10,232 bases of DNA. Origin: an uncultured Solirubrobacterales bacterium (GTDB lineage: Bacteria; Actinomycetota; Thermoleophilia; Solirubrobacterales; 70-9). Location: the NCBI GenBank assembly GCA_937910825.1, contig CALEMO010000270.1, positions 1 through 10,232 on the forward strand. Reading direction: 5' to 3'. The stretch's first letter is position 1. The number at the start of each line of letters is the position of its first letter. Below are positions 1 to 6,622 of this stretch, piece after piece. The notes under the pieces were generated by a model. The model worked only from the letters and a program-made list of their open reading frames with translations. It was not told the DNA's origin and did not search any database. The position numbers were made by a program, and so were the translations under genes.

Positions 1-1965
1 GGAGTCAAGGTTGTCGGTCATGTCCCAGCTGGCCAGCACGGCACAGGCAGCGCTGACATCAACCGCATTGATCACCGGATTCGGCTGGCAGTAGGAGACC
101 AGGTCCGGCACCATCAGCTCGGCACCGTAGTGCCGGTTGTTGGTGATGAACTCCTGGACCCGCGGCAGGTCGAACTTGCCAGCGTCAGCCAGCTGCTGCT
201 CGATCTGTACAAGACCGTTCCGGGTCCGCAGAGCCCGTGTGGACCCCTCGTTGCCAATGATCGGTGCGAAACCGGTCAGCGGCGAGGCCGGATTTGAGAG
301 CCAGTAGCTGTCGTTCATGTTCGAGCCGAAGTCGTTGCGGATCTGCAGCGGCATCTGGCTCGGCGAGAGGATTCCGGGCGCAACCGCCCCCGGCTGAAGC
401 TGGGGACCGCAGGACCCGACTGAACCGTCGAATACAGCGACTCGGGCCGCATTCCATGCGAGGTCACCCAGGCCGGGCAGGTTGCAGGCCGCAAAACGCT
501 CGGGGGTCACGTCCGGGGTCACCGAGATGTCGGCATACAGTGCCTTGCCCTTCGAATCGGCCGCGATCGTATTGACCCACGGCACGCCCTGGTTCACCTT
601 GAGCGCCTTGACCATCTGGCCCACACTCTGGGCGCGATCGGCGTCGAAGAAATGGTTGATGAAACGCAGTCCGTCGGAGTTGGGGTCGCGCAACGAGTAT
701 GCGTTGCTCGAATCCCAGGGGATCGGAATGCCCTGAAGCAGGTTGGTGATCGGACCATGCTCGGTCGAATACAGGGTCCGGGTCTCTTCCATGATCGAAC
801 CGTTCTCCTGCTTGATTTCCACAGTCACGTCGGCCGAATCCATCTCCTTCGCCTGGCCGTCGACCATGTACGAGGTCGGGTCACCCGGGACGAGGCTCTC
901 GCGGTAAAGCATGAAGCGGCGGGAGGTCGAAACCGTGTGGCTCCAGGCCATTTTCCGGGTATGCCCGATCAGCACTACCGGCGCGCCGAGGAGGCTGGCC
1001 CCGCTGACGTTCATCTTGCCCGGGATCGTGAGCTGAGCCTGGAAGAAGCGCTCGGAACCGGACCACGGGAAGTGGGGGTTGCCGAAGAGCATGCCTTTGC
1101 CGGTTGACGTGGCATCTGATCCGAGGGAGACGGCGTTCGAGCCGACCTCCGGGTCCAGGCTCTCATTCAACTGCTCGAAGTCGGCGGGCGTGGGCACATC
1201 GGCCGCGCCACCGGCGCCAGCCGATGCCATGATGGCCGGCGGGCTTGCGCTCGTCGTTCCGTCAACCGCGGCACCGGCGCTGGCCAGTGTCCCGAGCTCG
1301 TAGAAACGAAGGTAGGTGTCCAGGTTGGTTATCGGCTTGACCCAAGGCTCGCCCTTGCAGGTTTCGTCCTGGATCTTGTTCACGCCGGTCTGCTTCAGCC
1401 AGGCGTTGTAGCCCTTGACGTAGCCGCGGACGACTTCCTTGACTTGCGGCTGCGGACCTTGTGGTGCCTTCAGCTTGAGCAGCTTCGGAATCGTCTTCTC
1501 GGCGATAATCCGCTTGTGGGCGAAGTCGGCCTCGAGGTTCGTATAGGTGTAACCGTTGCCGGTCAGCTGCCAGGTTTCGTCGGGTCCGATGTACTTGGAC
1601 CGCTCGCCTCGATTGGTCATGTAAATGTCGGCCATCGAGCAGATGTTCTCTTTGGCGAGGGCGTATCCGTAGCCGTATCCGAGGCCGCGGTAGTTGTCGG
1701 CAACGATCCTGGGGATGCCGTACTCAGTGGTACGAATCGTGGCCCGGGGGTGCTTGCGCTCGCGCTGACGCTGCTTCTTGGCCTTCTTCCTGAGCTTCTT
1801 CTTCGTCTTCTTGACGCACTTCTTCTTGGCCTTGCCCTTGTTCTTCTTGCACTTCTTTTTCGCCTTCTTGGCGATACTGGGCTTGGCTGCATCAGCGTTG
1901 GCAGCACCGGCGCCGAAGACCAAGGACACGGCCATAACGGCAACCAGCAGTCGGATCAGCTTCAA
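1..1965 (-). CDS. Secreted penicillin-acylase-family Ntn hydrolase (aculeacin A / AHL acylase-like), 3' end beyond window
   Basis: A secreted amidase that probably removes acyl side chains from amides such as acyl-homoserine lactones, cyclic lipopeptides or beta-lactams. 655 codons are visible without a stop; the last part of the beta chain is cut by the window edge. Start: TTG at 1965, with GAGAGG 8 nt upstream and an in-frame TGA 12-15 nt upstream. Residues 1-25 are a signal peptide (cleavage likely after ANA), 28-71 a Lys-rich tract, about 74-235 the alpha chain (TEYGIPRI, GLGYGYGYALAKENIC, NRGERS), then an Ala/Gly-rich spacer. Gly275-Ser276-Asn277 (GSNAVS) is the autocleavage site, Ser276 becoming the beta-chain nucleophile. 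NPHFPW, IPGKMNVSGASLLG and AWSHTVSTSRRF follow. Asn551 in MNDSYW fits the oxyanion Asn, and Arg in ALRTR the family Arg. Motif order matches aculeacin A acylase from memory. Substrate is not decidable from sequence. Confidence 0.93.
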   Translation of the reverse strand, partial: MKLIRLLVAVMAVSLVFGAGAANADAAKPSIAKKAKKKCKKNKGKAKKKCVKKTKKKLRKKAKKQRQRERKHPRATIRTTEYGIPRIVADNYRGLGYGYGYALAKENICSMADIYMTNRGERSKYIGPDETWQLTGNGYTYTNLEADFAHKRIIAEKTIPKLLKLKAPQGPQPQVKEVVRGYVKGYNAWLKQTGVNKIQDETCKGEPWVKPITNLDTYLRFYELGTLASAGAAVDGTTSASPPAIMASAGAGGAADVPTPADFEQLNESLDPEVGSNAVSLGSDATSTGKGMLFGNPHFPWSGSERFFQAQLTIPGKMNVSGASLLGAPVVLIGHTRKMAWSHTVSTSRRFMLYRESLVPGDPTSYMVDGQAKEMDSADVTVEIKQENGSIMEETRTLYSTEHGPITNLLQGIPIPWDSSNAYSLRDPNSDGLRFINHFFDADRAQSVGQMVKALKVNQGVPWVNTIAADSKGKALYADISVTPDVTPERFAACNLPGLGDLAWNAARVAVFDGSVGSCGPQLQPGAVAPGILSPSQMPLQIRNDFGSNMNDSYWLSNPASPLTGFAPIIGNEGSTRALRTRNGLVQIEQQLADAGKFDLPRVQEFITNNRHYGAELMVPDLVSYCQPNPVINAVDVSAACAVLASWDMTDNLDS
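1753..1884 (-). other. Lysine-rich low-complexity tract in the acylase (residues 28-71)
   Basis: About 44 residues directly behind the signal peptide are mostly Lys (AAG codons) with some Arg and Ala, including two Cys (39 and 50) in KKKC contexts. It precedes the first alpha-chain motif (TEYGIPRI) and is not part of the catalytic fold of known family members. Inference: a cationic tether to anionic cell-wall polymers, or a pro-segment. On the plus strand it appears as a run of CTT codons and gives a false hydrophobic reading frame. Confidence 0.85.
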
Positions 1966-1973
1966 AACGAATT

Positions 1974-1979
1974 CCTCTC
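1974..1979 (-). promoter_or_regulatory. Ribosome binding site of the acylase gene
   Basis: GAGAGG on the minus strand ends 8 nt before TTG 1965. The frame is closed by TGA just upstream, and the next in-frame ATG (residue 11) falls inside the signal-peptide hydrophobic core, so this site decides the TTG start. Confidence 0.7.
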
Positions 1980-1989
1980 ACTAAAAGCC

Positions 1990-2004
1990 GGTGGCAGCGC
2001 CACC
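1990..2004 (-). promoter_or_regulatory. Perfect hairpin in the acylase 5' leader
   Basis: GGTGGC-AGC-GCCACC is a perfect 6-bp inverted repeat with a 3-nt spacer. Read toward the acylase it is followed by GGCTTTTAG and then by the ribosome binding site, about 25 nt before the start codon. It could be an attenuator-like or stability hairpin in the leader, or a protein-binding site between the divergent genes. The U-run is only four long, so a true terminator is doubtful. Confidence 0.4.
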
Positions 2005-2052
2005 CCCTGTTACCCCTCTAAGCACTCCCGGACCTGCAAAAGGAGCGGTCTC

Positions 2053-2079
2053 ATCCTACACCCGCCGGGCTATCCGCAA
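2053..2079 (-). promoter_or_regulatory. Weak candidate promoter for the acylase
   Basis: On the minus strand TTGCGG (2079-2074) and TAGGAT (2058-2053) are separated by 15 bp. The -10 box is reasonable and the spacer is shorter than usual. Transcription from here would carry the 1990-2004 hairpin in the leader. This is a pattern match only. Confidence 0.2.
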
Positions 2080-2088
2080 ATCCGGTGA

Positions 2089-2117
2089 TTGAACAGCCGC
2101 CCTTCAAGCGCTACCCT
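2089..2117 (+). promoter_or_regulatory. Candidate promoter for the secreted hydrolase
   Basis: TTGAAC (2089-2094) and TACCCT (2112-2117) are separated by exactly 17 bp. The -10 fits the loose actinobacterial TANNNT form. A start near 2124 would leave a leader of about 77 nt before TTG 2201, and would leave the upstream in-frame TTG at 2129 almost without leader, which favours the later start. Confidence 0.35.
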
Positions 2118-2142
2118 TTCTGGAGCGATTGGGAAATCGTGG

Positions 2143-2183
2143 CTGCCGGCAGGGCCGCCTACAGGGCCTGAAGCTTGCGGCCC
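2143..2183 (+). promoter_or_regulatory. Palindrome and stem-loop in the hydrolase leader
   Basis: CTGCCGGCAG (2143-2152) is a perfect 10-bp palindrome. It abuts GGGCCGC (2152-2158), which is perfectly complementary to GCGGCCC (2177-2183) across an 18-nt loop. The stem ends 7 nt before the GGGGA ribosome binding site of the gene starting at 2201. It may act as an operator or as an RNA structure influencing translation, although self-complementary words arise easily in GC-rich DNA. Confidence 0.3.
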
Positions 2184-2190
2184 GGACAGT

Positions 2191-2195
2191 GGGGA
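2191..2195 (+). promoter_or_regulatory. Ribosome binding site deciding the 2201 start
   Basis: GGGGA lies 5 nt before TTG 2201. The in-frame TTG at 2129 has GGAG only 3 nt away, too close, and would add 24 residues that look unlike a signal-peptide n-region. Another TTG at 2213 has no comparable site. Confidence 0.5.
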
Positions 2196-2200
2196 AAAAT

Positions 2201-4837
2201 TTGAAACTCGAATTGCCACACATCAAATCCTCGAATATTCCTGTCGCTGCGCGAACACTCGCCGTGCTGCTGGCCATGTCGGTCTCCCTGCTCCTGGTTT
2301 CTGCGCACGAGGCTCCGGCAAGCACGCAGACGGCAACGCTTTCGAAGAAAAAGGAACTGAACAAACCCCGGGTGAAGATCACCACCGGCACCCAGCTTGC
2401 GCTGATTAACAGGAGCAGGGTCAAGTTCAGGATCTCGATACCTGCCAAGAATGGTCTGGGTCGAAAGGCCCGCCGGAAGGCGAGAAGAAAGCCGCAGAAG
2501 CTCAAGCTTTCACTCGACTTCAAGCAGAGTTTTGGCGAGTACCTGAGCCTCAACCCGGTCAGGGTCAAAGCGACGCCTTACAAGTCCAACAAGATCTCGA
2601 TCAAGCTGCGGGCAAAAGCCTCGGCACTGGTTGACCAGTGTGGCCAGCCTTCGGCAAGGATCACGGTCAAGGGCCTGAGGGGCCGCGGGCATTCCAGATG
2701 GTCAAAGGTAGTCACCCGCGACTTCAAGGAGTACAAGCCCAACTGCATCCTTCCGGACGACGTCGACCTGAGCAAGGCCGATACCTGCGACTTCATCGCC
2801 GCTCCCGGAAACGCCTGCCTCGCCCCCTTCCCGAACGACTTCTACTCAAAGGTGGACGGCAACAGCAAAACCGGGCGACGGGTAGCGATCCCACCGGAAG
2901 CCACTCCCAGGAACGCCGACGGCAAGCACATAGAGGTCACGGAACTGAACCAGGCTGACGGCTTCAGCCCGGGACCGCTGATCTCCATCCACATCCCCGG
3001 CATGGACGACCAGGCCGCATTTGACAAGACGGGCATCGTTCCGATCACCGAGATAAACCAAACCTATACGCACGATCAGCCCGCCGTCCTGATCGATACG
3101 AGCACCGGGGACCGCCAGTTGATCTGGGGTGAACTCGATTCGAATGCAACCAGCGACGGGACCCGGAACCTGATCATCCGGCCCGGCAAGAACTTGACTG
3201 ATGGCCGACGCTACATCGTCGCCCTGAGGGGCATGAAGCGCGCCGATGGCTCAATGATCGAAGCTCCCGCCGGCTTCCGCCTCTACCGCGATACGACCCG
3301 GACCGACAATCCGACGGTCGAGGGCCGCCGCAACCGTTTCGACTCGATCTTCAAGACCCTCAAGGCGGTCGGCATCAAGAGGGAGTCGCTCTACCTGGCC
3401 TGGGACTTCACCGTCGCCAGCACCGAGAACCTGACCGGCCGAATGCTCTCGATCCGGAACCGGGCATTCGCCGACCTCGGCGATGCGAACCTCACCGACG
3501 GCACCGTGCAGGGGATTGCTCCGGAATTCACGGTCGATTCGGCGGTAAACAATCCGAACGCCGAGAACGCGCGCACGGTCACTGGCACCTTCCAGGTGCC
3601 GTGCTACCTGAACGCGATCGGCTGCCCGTCCGGATCCACCTTCAACCTCGATGACGAGCAGGATCCGATCCGGATTCCGGGCAACATGATGACCGCCCGC
3701 TTCACCTGCAACATCCCGAACTCCGCGGTCAACGATCTGGGCGGTGGCAACTTCGAGGTGGACCACAAGGTTCGTCCTTCGCTGTACGGCCACGGCCTGT
3801 TCGGCAGCTATACGGAGACCAATACCGGAAACGTGCGCAAGCTCGGCAACGAGAACAACGTGATGGTCTGTGGCACCGACTGGAGCGGCATGTCAAGTGA
3901 GGACATCGCCCCTGCGGCGCTGCCGGCCCTGCTCGACCTCTCGAAGTTTCCGGCGCTGCCCGACCGCCTCCAGCAGGGCTTCCTCAACTTTCTTTTCCTG
4001 GGGCGGATGATGATCCACCCGGATGGATTCACCGGTGATCCGGCGTTCCAGTTCGGCGGAGAATCCGTGATCGATACCAGTGACCTCTTCTATTACGGCA
4101 ACAGCCAGGGCGGCATTGCCGGCGGCGCGCTGACCGCGGTTGCAACCGACTTCACCCGGTCGGTGCTTTATGTGCCGGGAATGAATTACTCGACCCTGCT
4201 GACCCGCAGCACCGACTTCGAGACCTACAAGGCAATTCTCTATCCGCGATACCAGAGCGAAGTCGAGCGGCCGGCGATGTTCGCGCTGATGCAGATGCTC
4301 TGGGACCGCGGTGAACCGAACGGCTACGCCAGCCACATGACCGACAATCATCTGCCCGGGACACCTGCCCACAAGGTGATGATCGAAATGGCCTACGGCG
4401 ACCATCAGGTGGCCAACGTGGCGACCGAAGTCGAAGCGCGCACGATCGGCGCTGCGCTCAGGCAGCCCGCGCTCAACCTGAGCCGCCAGCCCGCCGGCAT
4501 GATCGAGCCTTTCTACGGGCACCAGACGCTCGGTGACCTGGCCGGCCCCGCTGCCAACGGCAACGCTTTCTTCATCTGGGACATCGGTCCAAAGCGCATC
4601 GAAAGCCTGCAGCTCTACGGGACGGATCCGCCGCCGCTGACTAATACGGCACCGGTCACCAGCGACGGCGGTGGCGACGGCTCGGACGGATCCGGCATCG
4701 ACCCCCACGACACCGTAATCAACCAGTCCCCGCTGATCCGCAAGCAGATCGCCGACTTCCTCACGACCGGCGGCAAGGTGACCAACCCCTGCGGCCTCAA
4801 CCCCTGTTATGCCGCGGGCTGGATGGGTTTCCCCTGA
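2201..4837 (+). CDS. Large secreted alpha/beta-hydrolase-like protein (lipase/esterase-type)
   Basis: 878 residues from TTG 2201. A signal peptide occupies residues 1-40 (hydrophobic core about 19-33, APA cleavage). A Lys/Arg-rich, probably beta-structured segment follows to about 180, then a domain opening with CLAPFPNDFYS. The hydrolase core has YGHGLFG at 529-535 (histidine-glycine oxyanion-type motif) and YYGNSQGGIAGG, whose GxSxG elbow gives Ser635 as nucleophile. Asp734 in YGDHQVAN and His836 in DPHD are plausible acid and base, less certain. A Gly/Asp-rich loop near 4665-4700 precedes the C-terminal FLTTGGKV...NPCGLNPC segment. Cysteines are numerous and some are closely spaced, as expected for an exported protein. 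Similar large secreted hydrolases with GHGLxG and GNSQGG occur in actinobacteria and myxobacteria by my recollection. Substrate unknown: ester, lipid or polymer. It is divergent from the secreted acylase and may share its control region. Confidence 0.85.
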   Translation: MKLELPHIKSSNIPVAARTLAVLLAMSVSLLLVSAHEAPASTQTATLSKKKELNKPRVKITTGTQLALINRSRVKFRISIPAKNGLGRKARRKARRKPQKLKLSLDFKQSFGEYLSLNPVRVKATPYKSNKISIKLRAKASALVDQCGQPSARITVKGLRGRGHSRWSKVVTRDFKEYKPNCILPDDVDLSKADTCDFIAAPGNACLAPFPNDFYSKVDGNSKTGRRVAIPPEATPRNADGKHIEVTELNQADGFSPGPLISIHIPGMDDQAAFDKTGIVPITEINQTYTHDQPAVLIDTSTGDRQLIWGELDSNATSDGTRNLIIRPGKNLTDGRRYIVALRGMKRADGSMIEAPAGFRLYRDTTRTDNPTVEGRRNRFDSIFKTLKAVGIKRESLYLAWDFTVASTENLTGRMLSIRNRAFADLGDANLTDGTVQGIAPEFTVDSAVNNPNAENARTVTGTFQVPCYLNAIGCPSGSTFNLDDEQDPIRIPGNMMTARFTCNIPNSAVNDLGGGNFEVDHKVRPSLYGHGLFGSYTETNTGNVRKLGNENNVMVCGTDWSGMSSEDIAPAALPALLDLSKFPALPDRLQQGFLNFLFLGRMMIHPDGFTGDPAFQFGGESVIDTSDLFYYGNSQGGIAGGALTAVATDFTRSVLYVPGMNYSTLLTRSTDFETYKAILYPRYQSEVERPAMFALMQMLWDRGEPNGYASHMTDNHLPGTPAHKVMIEMAYGDHQVANVATEVEARTIGAALRQPALNLSRQPAGMIEPFYGHQTLGDLAGPAANGNAFFIWDIGPKRIESLQLYGTDPPPLTNTAPVTSDGGGDGSDGSGIDPHDTVINQSPLIRKQIADFLTTGGKVTNPCGLNPCYAAGWMGFP

Positions 4838-4847
4838 GCTGACCCTC

Positions 4848-4878
4848 GGGGGCAGCAGCTTTCCCTGCGGGACCCCCC
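4848..4878 (+). terminator. Possible imperfect terminator hairpin after the secreted hydrolase
   Basis: GGGGG (4848-4852) can pair with CCCCC (4874-4878), and CAG (4856-4858) with CTG (4865-4867), around a CTTTCC loop. It starts 11 nt after the stop codon. No T-run follows, so the call rests on position and stem only. The remaining spacer up to 4922 holds the channel promoter candidate. Confidence 0.25.
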
Positions 4879-4883
4879 TCCGT

Positions 4884-4913
4884 TTAGCCAACGCTTATCG
4901 GGGGGTTTACCCT
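4884..4913 (+). promoter_or_regulatory. Candidate leaderless promoter of the MscS channel gene
   Basis: TACCCT (4908-4913), the same hexamer as the -10 candidate of the upstream hydrolase, ends 9 bp before ATG 4923. A weak TTAGCC lies 18 bp further upstream. Transcription would begin at or within a few nucleotides of the ATG. No Shine-Dalgarno sequence is in place: the GGGGGG run is 17 nt away. Confidence 0.4.
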
Positions 4914-4922
4914 GTCTGACCG

Positions 4923-5906
4923 ATGAAGCCCAAGGTCAACAAGCCAAAGAAGCGGCCGGGCGCCCAGATCCCCAGCTGGATGTTCGAGACCCGCACTGAC
5001 GCCTGGCGCGAAGCCGGCCTCGTCGACGAAGTGACCCCGACCGAGGTCAAGCGGGCGTGGCCCAAGCTGATCCTCTATGCGGTGCTGATCACCGCCACCC
5101 TGATTGCCTTCAACCACCGTCAGGACATCGCCCCGGTCTATGGGACGGAAGCTCGGATCCTGACCGCGGTGCTGCTGTTCATCTTGGGCTGGGGATTCGC
5201 TTCTGCCCTCGGGCGCACAATCACACCGGCGATTCTCAAGCGCATGGAACCCGGCACCGCCGGTACCGTGGCTTTCGCGATCCGCCTGGCGATGATCATC
5301 CTGGTCGCGGCGGTCGCGCTGCATGTCGCCGGCGTCAAGACCAGCACTCTGGCTGTCGGTGGCGCTTTCACCGCGGTCGTACTGGGTCTCGCCGCGCAGC
5401 AGACCCTCGGCAACATCTTCGCCGGCGTCGTGCTTCAGGGCACGCGACCCTTCCGCGTAGGAGAACGGGTGCGCCTGACCAGCGGACCACTGGGCGGATC
5501 GATCGAAGGCACGGTGAGTTCCCTCGACCTCTTCTATACGACGATGATCACCGGCGGCGAACGCATGATGGTTCCGAACAACGTCGTGCTGCTGGCCGCG
5601 GTCGTACCGCTGCGAGAGCCCGAGGGTGTGGACGTAAGGGCCCGCTTCGACAGCCATACGAGCCCCGGCGTGGTGCAGCAGATGCTTTCCCAGGCGATCA
5701 CTGTGCCAACCAGAAGGCCCCCTGGCATCTGGATGGAAGAGATCGACCGCGAGGAAGTGGTGCTGCGCATCACCGCCACCCCGCTCAACCCGAGCGACGG
5801 TGTCCAACTCGCCGAAGAAGTGCTCTCAGTGACCCGGGGAACCTTCGAGTTAAAGCACGCCGGCCCCGAGTCCGAAGAGGAAAAGGTCCCGCACGGCCAC
5901 GCCTGA
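4923..5906 (+). CDS. MscS-family small-conductance mechanosensitive channel
   Basis: 327 residues, an inner-membrane channel that opens under membrane tension to release solutes on hypo-osmotic shock. After a basic N-terminus, hydrophobic helices lie at about 47-64, 77-97 and 113-136. The pore-lining helix follows at about 141-172 with the family signature LGLAAQQTLGNIFAGVVL, then RPFRVGERV, the start of the cytoplasmic beta domain, with MMVPNN near 215-220. One helix more than the three of E. coli MscS is predicted by eye. The C-terminus ends in a charged, His-containing tail. The ATG is the first possible start, since an in-frame TGA lies two codons upstream. It stands alone on its strand between the hydrolase and the convergent operon, with no functional link to either visible. 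Confidence 0.92.
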   Translation: MKPKVNKPKKRPGAQIPSWMFETRTDAWREAGLVDEVTPTEVKRAWPKLILYAVLITATLIAFNHRQDIAPVYGTEARILTAVLLFILGWGFASALGRTITPAILKRMEPGTAGTVAFAIRLAMIILVAAVALHVAGVKTSTLAVGGAFTAVVLGLAAQQTLGNIFAGVVLQGTRPFRVGERVRLTSGPLGGSIEGTVSSLDLFYTTMITGGERMMVPNNVVLLAAVVPLREPEGVDVRARFDSHTSPGVVQQMLSQAITVPTRRPPGIWMEEIDREEVVLRITATPLNPSDGVQLAEEVLSVTRGTFELKHAGPESEEEKVPHGHA

Positions 5907-5918
5907 GGCCGGGCTCAG
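5903..5918. repeat. Inverted repeat spanning both convergent stop codons
   Basis: CTGAG (5903-5907) and CTCAG (5914-5918) form a 5-bp inverted repeat with a 6-nt loop. The TGA of the channel gene (5904-5906) and the TGA of the MerR gene (5917-5915) sit in opposite arms. The genes are only 8 bp apart, so any bidirectional terminator must use this region. The stem is short and lacks T-runs. Confidence 0.25.
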
Positions 5919-6622
5919 CGGCGGCGATCCACCTCTTCGACCATCAGCTTCGTATGGAGCGCGGCGATCAGGTCCTTGAGCGGCTCGACCCCGGCTTCGA
6001 TCAGCTCGACTGCGCGGTCGATTGGGACTTCGCCTTCGAGGCGCTCCATCAGCACGTCCACTTCTTCTTTGACCAGGGTCTCCAGGGCTCGCTTGTAACG
6101 CAGCGTGTCGTAGACGGTGAATCCGACTTTCTCGTCGTATCCCCCGGCCCTGAAGCGCGAGATCGCTTCGATGATTCGGACGTCGGACGGCGAATATCCT
6201 TTTGAGTTCGGTGTGAGGATGCCGATCTCGGCGAGGCGGTCCAGTGCTTCGTCGGGCACCCCGTAGGTCCGCCGGACTTCGGCAGAGCTGGTCCGGGTGC
6301 GCTCGGCGGCGAGCGCCCGTTCGAGGATGCGGTCTTCGACGTCGAGCAGCGCCCTGGCCTGATCGGGATCATCGGCGAGAACCGAGCGGATCGCTTTCAG
6401 TGGCATGAAGCGCTCCTCCTGGAGGCGCTTGATCACTTCGATTCGCTCGACCGTCTCCGGCTGGTACCAGGCCATGTTGCGGCTGGTCTTGACCGGGTCC
6501 GGAAGCAGGCCTTCGCGCAGGTAGTGCTTGATCGTCGCCCCCGGCACGCCCGAAGCTTCGACCAGTTCCGACATCTTCATCAGGCCTTCGCCGGCTTCGG
6601 CGGTGCGGTCGATCGTGCTCAC
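5915..6622 (-). CDS. MerR-family transcriptional regulator with two MerR-like HTH blocks
   Basis: 235 residues from GTG 6622, which overlaps the TGA of the upstream racemase-like gene by 4 nt, so translation is probably coupled. Residues 16-83 form a typical MerR DNA-binding domain (MKMSELVEASGVPGATIKHYLREGLLP, with a winged part around NMAWYQPE). Residues about 115-165 repeat the MerR pattern weakly: ALDRLAEIGILTP, then GYSPSDVRIIEAISRFRAGGY. The C-terminal about 70 residues are helical and acidic without metal-binding Cys, so an organic or CoA-linked effector is more likely than a metal. In-frame ATGs at residues 15 and 17, the first with GAAGG just upstream, are alternative starts that would begin right at the HTH. 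As the last operon gene it probably controls its own operon; target sites are not visible because the operon promoter lies outside. Confidence 0.9.
   Translation of the reverse strand: MSTIDRTAEAGEGLMKMSELVEASGVPGATIKHYLREGLLPDPVKTSRNMAWYQPETVERIEVIKRLQEERFMPLKAIRSVLADDPDQARALLDVEDRILERALAAERTRTSSAEVRRTYGVPDEALDRLAEIGILTPNSKGYSPSDVRIIEAISRFRAGGYDEKVGFTVYDTLRYKRALETLVKEEVDVLMERLEGEVPIDRAVELIEAGVEPLKDLIAALHTKLMVEEVDRRR

Noticed and set aside
1769..1870. CTTCTT-rich plus-strand run as a tandem or CRISPR-like repeat
   Set aside because: Units are irregular and explained by Lys codons in the acylase; no repeat-spacer structure.
1444..2088. Plus-strand frames over the start of the acylase gene (including one at 1778-1984) that look like hydrophobic Phe/Leu-rich membrane proteins
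   Set aside because: They are the antisense of the Lys-rich tract: AAG codons read backward give CTT/TTC. The minus-strand frame has signal peptide, ribosome binding site and family motifs.
2129..2200. Upstream TTG start at 2129 for the hydrolase
   Set aside because: GGAG is only 3 nt from it, the promoter candidate would start transcription about 5 nt before it, and the added 24 residues do not improve the signal peptide. Not fully excluded.
3893..4891. 332-codon minus-strand open frame opposite the secreted hydrolase
   Set aside because: Shadow frame. The plus strand carries GNSQGG and continuous homology-like motifs, and the shadow product has no recognisable domain.
4900..4905. GGGGGG as Shine-Dalgarno of the channel gene
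   Set aside because: It is 17 nt from the ATG, too far for normal ribosome binding.
5057..6205. 382-codon plus-strand and 307-codon minus-strand (4884-5807) frames over the channel gene
   Set aside because: Both are Arg/His-rich shadow translations; the MscS pore-helix signature lies in the 4923-5906 frame.
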